Below, one piece after another: positions 59,881-64,000 of a stretch of DNA of 64,000 nt (positions are counted from its first letter, which is position 1; each line of letters begins with the position of its first letter). The DNA is from an uncultured Dysosmobacter sp. (GTDB lineage: Bacteria > Bacillota > Clostridia > Oscillospirales > Oscillospiraceae). The notes under the pieces were generated by a model, which did not search any database, had not been told where the DNA came from, and worked only from the letters and a program-made list of their open reading frames with translations. The stretch lies in contig CAKTHE010000007.1 in NCBI GenBank assembly GCA_934563745.1, positions 21,973 through 85,972 of the forward strand, read 5' to 3'. Made by a program: the position numbers and the translations under genes.

Positions 59881-62244
59881 ATGACAAAACATCCCAGAAG
59901 AAAAAGCGACGCCGCCCGCCGGGCCAATCAGATCATCCGAAGCCGCACGGTGCTTTTGATGGCCCTTTTCGGCGTGGTAACGTTTGTGATGCTGTTTATC
60001 AAGCTTTACCAGCTGCAGATCCTGCGGCACGACGAGCTGGAAGGGAAGGCGGTGGCCCAGCAGACCCGCAGCTCGGTCATCAGCGCATCCCGGGGCACGA
60101 TTTACGATGCAAACGGGAAAATCATGGCCATTTCGGCCACAGCGGAGACGGTGAACCTCTCTCCGAAGGACATTGCGGATTATATGACCACGCAGGATGA
60201 GAAGATCGCGGCCGGAAAGCTGAAGGCATCGCAGAAAAAAGACGAGGCTTACATCGCCCGGGGCCTGGCACGGATCCTGGACGTGGACGAAGAGACGATC
60301 CGCAAGAAGATGGAGCGGACCTTCTCGGGCTATGAGATCATTAAAAAGAAGGCGGAGCAGGCGGCCGCCAACGAGGTGCGCCGCTTTGTCAACGGCGAGA
60401 TCGACGATGAGGGCAATGAGGTCCCGGAGGGCCAGCGCCAGAGCATTCACGGCATTTATCTGGAGCCGGATTCCAAGCGCTATTACCCCCTGGGGACCCT
60501 GGCGGCTCAGGTGATCGGCTTTGTCAATGCCGACAACGAGGGCGCCTATGGCCTGGAAGCCAAATACAACAGCGTCCTGCAGGGGACCTCGGGCATGACG
60601 GTCACAGCCAAAAACGCCGTGGGGACGGACCTTTTATATCAATACGAGCAGTATTACGACGCGGAAAACGGCAGCAATCTGGTGCTGACGCTGGACAGCA
60701 ACGTGCAGTATTACCTGGAAAACGGCCTGCAGAGCATGCTGAAAAAATTCGATGCGAAAAACGGCGGCACGGGGATCGTTATGAACGCCAAGACCGGCGC
60801 AATCCTGGGAATGGCGTCGTATCCCAATTTTGACCTGAACGATTACAGCACGGTCTACGACGAAAAGCTGGCGGAACAGCTTAAGGGACTGAGCACGGAC
60901 AGCGACGCCTATAAGGAGGCGCTGTCCAACGCCCGAAGCACCCAGTGGCGCAACCGTTGCGTCAGCGATACGTATGAGCCGGGCTCGACCTTTAAGCCGA
61001 TTACGCTTTCTACGGCGCTGGAGGAGGGACTGGTGAATCTGAACACCAGCTTTACCTGCACGGGTTCCATCAAGGTTGCCGGATGGCCCAAGGCTATCGG
61101 CTGTTCCAAGCGGAGCGGCCATGGGACCCAGACGCTGAAGGTGGCCACCGGAAACTCCTGCAACCCGGCGTTTGTGACCATGGGCCTGAAGATCGGAACG
61201 GAGAAGTACTATCAGTATCTCAAGTCCTTCGGGCTGATGGAGCGGACGGGTGTGGACCTTCCTGCGGAGGCGGACAGCATCTTTGCCAGCGAAAAAAGCT
61301 TCAATTCCAACGTGGTCTCTCTGGCCTCCTATGCCTTCGGCCAGACCTTTAATGTAACGCCGCTGCAGCTGATCCGGGCGCAGGCGGCCTGCATCAACGG
61401 CGGCTATCTCAACACCCCCTATCTGGTGGAACAAATTCTGGATGACGACGGCAACGTGCTGGTCCAGCACGGAAAAGAAACGGTCCGCCAGGTCATCAGC
61501 GAGGAGACCTCCGCCACCGTGCGGGAGTGCCTAGAATATGTGGTGGCTTCCGGAACCGGGAAAAACGGCCAGGTGGTAGGTTACCGCGTGGGCGGTAAAA
61601 CCGGTACGGCGGATAAGACAGGCAATAAGAATAAGGATATTGTGGTATCCTTTATGTGCTTTGCACCGGCGGATGACCCACAGGTCATTATGCTGCTGAC
61701 AATGGACACCCCCAGCCGGACCACCGGTACCTATCCCTCCGGCGGTAACATGGTGGCACCGACGGCAAGCCAGATCATGGGCGAGATCCTGCCCTATCTG
61801 GGGATCGAACCGGACTATACCGCCGAGGGCCTGGAGAATGCGGACGCTACCGTCCCGAATGTAGTGGGCAAAACCCTGGAAGAGGCCAAGGCGCGCCTCA
61901 GCGACGCAGGCTTTGCGTTTAAAACGGTGGGCAGCGGCGCGACGGTGACGGACCAGACGCCGGTGGGCGGCGCCATCATCCCCAACAATGCAACCGTGAT
62001 CCTTTACCTGGGGGAGGAAAAGCCTACGGCCCTGTGCACGGTACCGCAGGTAGTGGGAATGACGGCGGCGCAGGCGAACCAGGCACTGACCAACGCGGGG
62101 CTGATCATGAAGGTGACCGGTACCACAGATACCAGCTCCGGCAACGTGAAGGCGATGACCCAGTCGGCGGCGGCTGGGACGGAGCTGGCGGCAGGCAGCG
62201 TGGTCACTGTCCGCTTCGGCTCACAGAGTACCGGCGCGGACTGA
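59881..62244 (+). CDS. Class B penicillin-binding protein with two PASTA domains (FtsI/SpoVD type)
   Basis: Peptidoglycan transpeptidase of 787 residues. An N-terminal membrane anchor (about 22-42) is followed by the PBP dimerisation region (SRGTIYDANGKIMA) and the transpeptidase with Ser369 in GSTFKPIT, Ser426-Cys-Asn (the SxN motif) and Lys573 in GGKTGTADK. Two PASTA domains close the protein (about 658-715, VPNVVGKTLEEAKARL, and 718-785). In this position Clostridia carry pbpB/ftsI or spoVD; the two cannot be separated here. GGAGG precedes ATG 59881; the longer frame upstream lacks a site. Confidence 0.95.
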   Translation: MTKHPRRKSDAARRANQIIRSRTVLLMALFGVVTFVMLFIKLYQLQILRHDELEGKAVAQQTRSSVISASRGTIYDANGKIMAISATAETVNLSPKDIADYMTTQDEKIAAGKLKASQKKDEAYIARGLARILDVDEETIRKKMERTFSGYEIIKKKAEQAAANEVRRFVNGEIDDEGNEVPEGQRQSIHGIYLEPDSKRYYPLGTLAAQVIGFVNADNEGAYGLEAKYNSVLQGTSGMTVTAKNAVGTDLLYQYEQYYDAENGSNLVLTLDSNVQYYLENGLQSMLKKFDAKNGGTGIVMNAKTGAILGMASYPNFDLNDYSTVYDEKLAEQLKGLSTDSDAYKEALSNARSTQWRNRCVSDTYEPGSTFKPITLSTALEEGLVNLNTSFTCTGSIKVAGWPKAIGCSKRSGHGTQTLKVATGNSCNPAFVTMGLKIGTEKYYQYLKSFGLMERTGVDLPAEADSIFASEKSFNSNVVSLASYAFGQTFNVTPLQLIRAQAACINGGYLNTPYLVEQILDDDGNVLVQHGKETVRQVISEETSATVRECLEYVVASGTGKNGQVVGYRVGGKTGTADKTGNKNKDIVVSFMCFAPADDPQVIMLLTMDTPSRTTGTYPSGGNMVAPTASQIMGEILPYLGIEPDYTAEGLENADATVPNVVGKTLEEAKARLSDAGFAFKTVGSGATVTDQTPVGGAIIPNNATVILYLGEEKPTALCTVPQVVGMTAAQANQALTNAGLIMKVTGTTDTSSGNVKAMTQSAAAGTELAAGSVVTVRFGSQSTGAD

Positions 62245-62362
62245 GCGGCGGCAGTTTCTGCAAGATTTCCGGCACCATCGCCCCTGTACGGGCGGTGGAG
62301 CCGGGGACTATAATGAACGCTGGATGCATGGCATCCGATCGAGGAAAGGGGCGTTCGTCCTT

Positions 62363-63811
62363 ATGAAATTAAAAGAACTTTTAAATGGCATTCCCGTTCA
62401 GGAGCTTCATGCCGACCCGGAGATGGAGATCCCGGAGGTGCAGTACGATTCCCGCGCTGTCCGGCCCGGCGACCTCTTCGTCGCGATGCGGGGCTTTGCG
62501 ACCGATGGGCATGCCTATATCGGGAAAGCGGCGGAATGCGGTGCGGCCTGTGTGCTGTGCGAAGAAGAACCGACCGTGCAGATCCCCTGGGTGCGGGTGG
62601 AGGATTCCCGCCGCGCCCTGGCGGTGCTGGGTGCCAACTTCTTCGGGCATCCGGCGGATGAGATGGTGATGACGGCCGTGACCGGCACCAACGGGAAAAC
62701 CACGACCACATACCTGCTCAAGGCCATTCTGGAGCAGGCGCTGGGGGCCAAGGTGGGCCTGATCGGGACCAATCAGAATATGATCGGGCAGGAGATTCTG
62801 CCGACGGAACGCACGACGCCGGAGTCGTTTGAGCTGCAGCGCCTGTTTCGTAAGATGCGCGACGCCGGCTGTACGCACGTGGTGATGGAGGCTTCCTCGC
62901 ATGCGCTTTACCTGGACCGGGTATACGGCGTGCACTATGAGGTCGGTATTTTTACCAACCTGACCCAGGACCATCTGGACTTCCATAAGACGATGGAAGC
63001 ATACTGTGACGCAAAGGCGATCCTGTTCCGGAACTGCCGCAAGGGTGTCTGCAACGCGGACGATCCCTGGACGCCGCGGCTTTTGCGGGATGCAACCTGC
63101 GAACCTTATTTTTACGCGGAAAACAAGCCGGCCGATCTGCGGGCGGAAGCGGTCAGCCTGGGTGCGGATCATGTGGCCTTTGATGCCGTGACAGCGGATG
63201 AGCGTGTGAAAATCAGGGTTGGCATTCCGGGCAAATTTATGGTATATAATACGCTGGATGTGCTGGGCGCGGCGAAGCAGCTGGGGGTTCCCCTGCGCCG
63301 CAGCGCGGAGATCCTGAGAACGGTCCCCCATGTGAAGGGCCGGGTGGAGGTTGTTCCGACCCCCGGAAAGGATTATACGATTTTGATCGATTATGCCCAC
63401 AGCCCGGACGGACTGGAGAATGTGCTTTCTTCCGTGCAGGAGTTTTCCAAGGGCCGGACGGTGGCGGTATTTGGCTGCGGCGGGGACCGGGATAAGACCA
63501 AGCGGCCCAAGATGGGAAAAATTGCCGCCCAGCATGCGGATTTTGTGGTCGTGACATCGGATAATCCCCGCACGGAGGATCCGGATGCGATCATCGCGGA
63601 TATTCTGCCGGGCCTGGAGGGCAGCGAGACGCCGCATATTGCGGTGACGGACCGGGTAAAAGCGATCCATTACGCCATGGATCACGCCCAAAGCGGAGAT
63701 ACCATTGTCCTGTGCGGGAAGGGACACGAGACCTATCAGGAAGTCAACCATGAGAAGCACCATATGGACGAACGGGAGATCGTGGCGGAGTATCTGGCCG
63801 CCGGGAAGTGA
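62363..63811 (+). CDS. murE: UDP-MurNAc-tripeptide synthetase
   Basis: Mur ligase of 482 residues adding residue 3 of the peptidoglycan stem. P-loop TGTNGKTTTTY (about 107), VMEASSHAL, IFTNLTQDHLDFHKTM and DYAHSPDGLENVL are typical. The specificity motif is Asp400-Asn-Pro-Arg (DNPRTEDP), which in this family selects meso-diaminopimelate. ATG 62363 follows AGGAAAGGGG at a rather long spacing. The 3' end is duplicated downstream. Confidence 0.96.
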   Translation: MKLKELLNGIPVQELHADPEMEIPEVQYDSRAVRPGDLFVAMRGFATDGHAYIGKAAECGAACVLCEEEPTVQIPWVRVEDSRRALAVLGANFFGHPADEMVMTAVTGTNGKTTTTYLLKAILEQALGAKVGLIGTNQNMIGQEILPTERTTPESFELQRLFRKMRDAGCTHVVMEASSHALYLDRVYGVHYEVGIFTNLTQDHLDFHKTMEAYCDAKAILFRNCRKGVCNADDPWTPRLLRDATCEPYFYAENKPADLRAEAVSLGADHVAFDAVTADERVKIRVGIPGKFMVYNTLDVLGAAKQLGVPLRRSAEILRTVPHVKGRVEVVPTPGKDYTILIDYAHSPDGLENVLSSVQEFSKGRTVAVFGCGGDRDKTKRPKMGKIAAQHADFVVVTSDNPRTEDPDAIIADILPGLEGSETPHIAVTDRVKAIHYAMDHAQSGDTIVLCGKGHETYQEVNHEKHHMDEREIVAEYLAAGK

Positions 63812-63819
63812 GCGCCGGG
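63743..63819 (+). repeat. Direct repeat of the murE tail, copy 1
   Basis: Last 69 coding bases of murE (the final 23 codons, stop included) plus eight bases. It recurs exactly 181 bases later. Confidence 0.95.
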
Positions 63820-63923
63820 AGTCCGGCGTCAAGCGCCCGAAAGGGGCGCTTGAAATCGGACGGATTGATTCCGGACGATTTGAATGAAATGCGGGGCCCC
63901 CAAAGGGCGGAGCCGTTTGGGGC
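63820..63923. repeat. Palindrome-rich spacer between the repeat copies
   Basis: 104 bases with a perfect 9-bp hairpin (63830-63838 with 63844-63852), an AAATCG/CGATTT pair and a GCCCCCAAA/TTTGGGGC pair (63896-63904 with 63916-63923). It looks like a small palindromic intergenic element and holds no supported gene. Confidence 0.55.
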
Positions 63924-64000
63924 GTCAACCATGAGAAGCACCATATGGACGAACGGGAGATCGTGGCGGAGTATCTGGCCGCCGGGAAGTGAGCGCCGGG
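63924..64000 (+). repeat. Direct repeat of the murE tail, copy 2 (reaches the window edge)
   Basis: 77 bases identical to 63743-63819, including the last murE codons and stop. The preceding base context differs, so here it is an orphan fragment; the repeat may continue beyond 64000. Confidence 0.9.

Noticed and set aside
63744..63944. A 66-codon minus-strand frame at the end
   Set aside because: It spans the duplicated murE tail and palindromic spacer with no ribosome site; the frame reflects the repeat.

Overview
The window reads as chromosomal DNA of a GC-rich Gram-positive anaerobe of class Clostridia, most likely an Oscillospiraceae (Oscillibacter/Flavonifractor-like) gut bacterium. The pointers are a stand-alone AICAR formyltransferase, a single-chain glutaminase-fused PurL, a two-gene SufC/SufB Fe-S system, RNase Y, a SigI/RsgI-type sigma/anti-sigma pair, strong AGGAGG ribosome sites and canonical sigma-A promoters with 17-base spacers. 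The assignment rests on gene content only. I saw no CRISPR array, prophage or insertion sequence.

Layout. 1-2000: amino-acid ABC transporter behind a lysine riboswitch. 2041-7623: PAP2 phosphatase, polA, rimI, a GNAT and tsaD. 7624-8392: AT-rich gap with a DnaA-box-like cluster, then tRNA-Thr(CGT). 8686-13760: a sigma-I island with a 59-aa protein, a disrupted rsgI, sigI, an SLH-domain esterase and a secreted FGE/FN3 protein. 13774-19973: LysR regulator, hydrolases, HD protein and small redox enzymes. 20012-21530: Met-rich leader peptide and attenuator before a short MetE-like methyltransferase. 21549-25623: two-component system with both genes broken, and a beta-helix lipoprotein. 25759-29712: DUF2130 protein, twin zinc ribbons and prfC. 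29948-42892: guaB and a GntR-headed purine operon. 43306-50661: Na/Pi transporter, SufCB, ferritin-like and HD proteins, RNA methyltransferase and amidase. 50857-57420: rny, fakA with its Asp23 partner, rarD, rsmD and coaD. 57645-64000: start of the dcw cell-wall cluster (mraZ, rsmH, ftsL-like, PASTA PBP, murE) and a duplicated murE tail.

How the genes work together. The purine operon covers most steps from PRPP to FAICAR and lies beside guaB, but purB and IMP cyclohydrolase are not in the window. The sigma-I island looks like a small local regulon: four upstream regions (sigI, the SLH-esterase, the FGE/FN3 gene and the 59-aa gene) share a C-run, exactly 19 bases, then CGTATA(T/C)(A/T). Its anti-sigma gene carries an in-frame stop.

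The two most unusual signals are this shared promoter architecture and a methionine-codon attenuator in a lineage where S-box or T-box control would be expected. Three disrupted signalling genes (rsgI by TAA, a histidine kinase by TAG, its response regulator by an extra base in a T run) need read-level confirmation.
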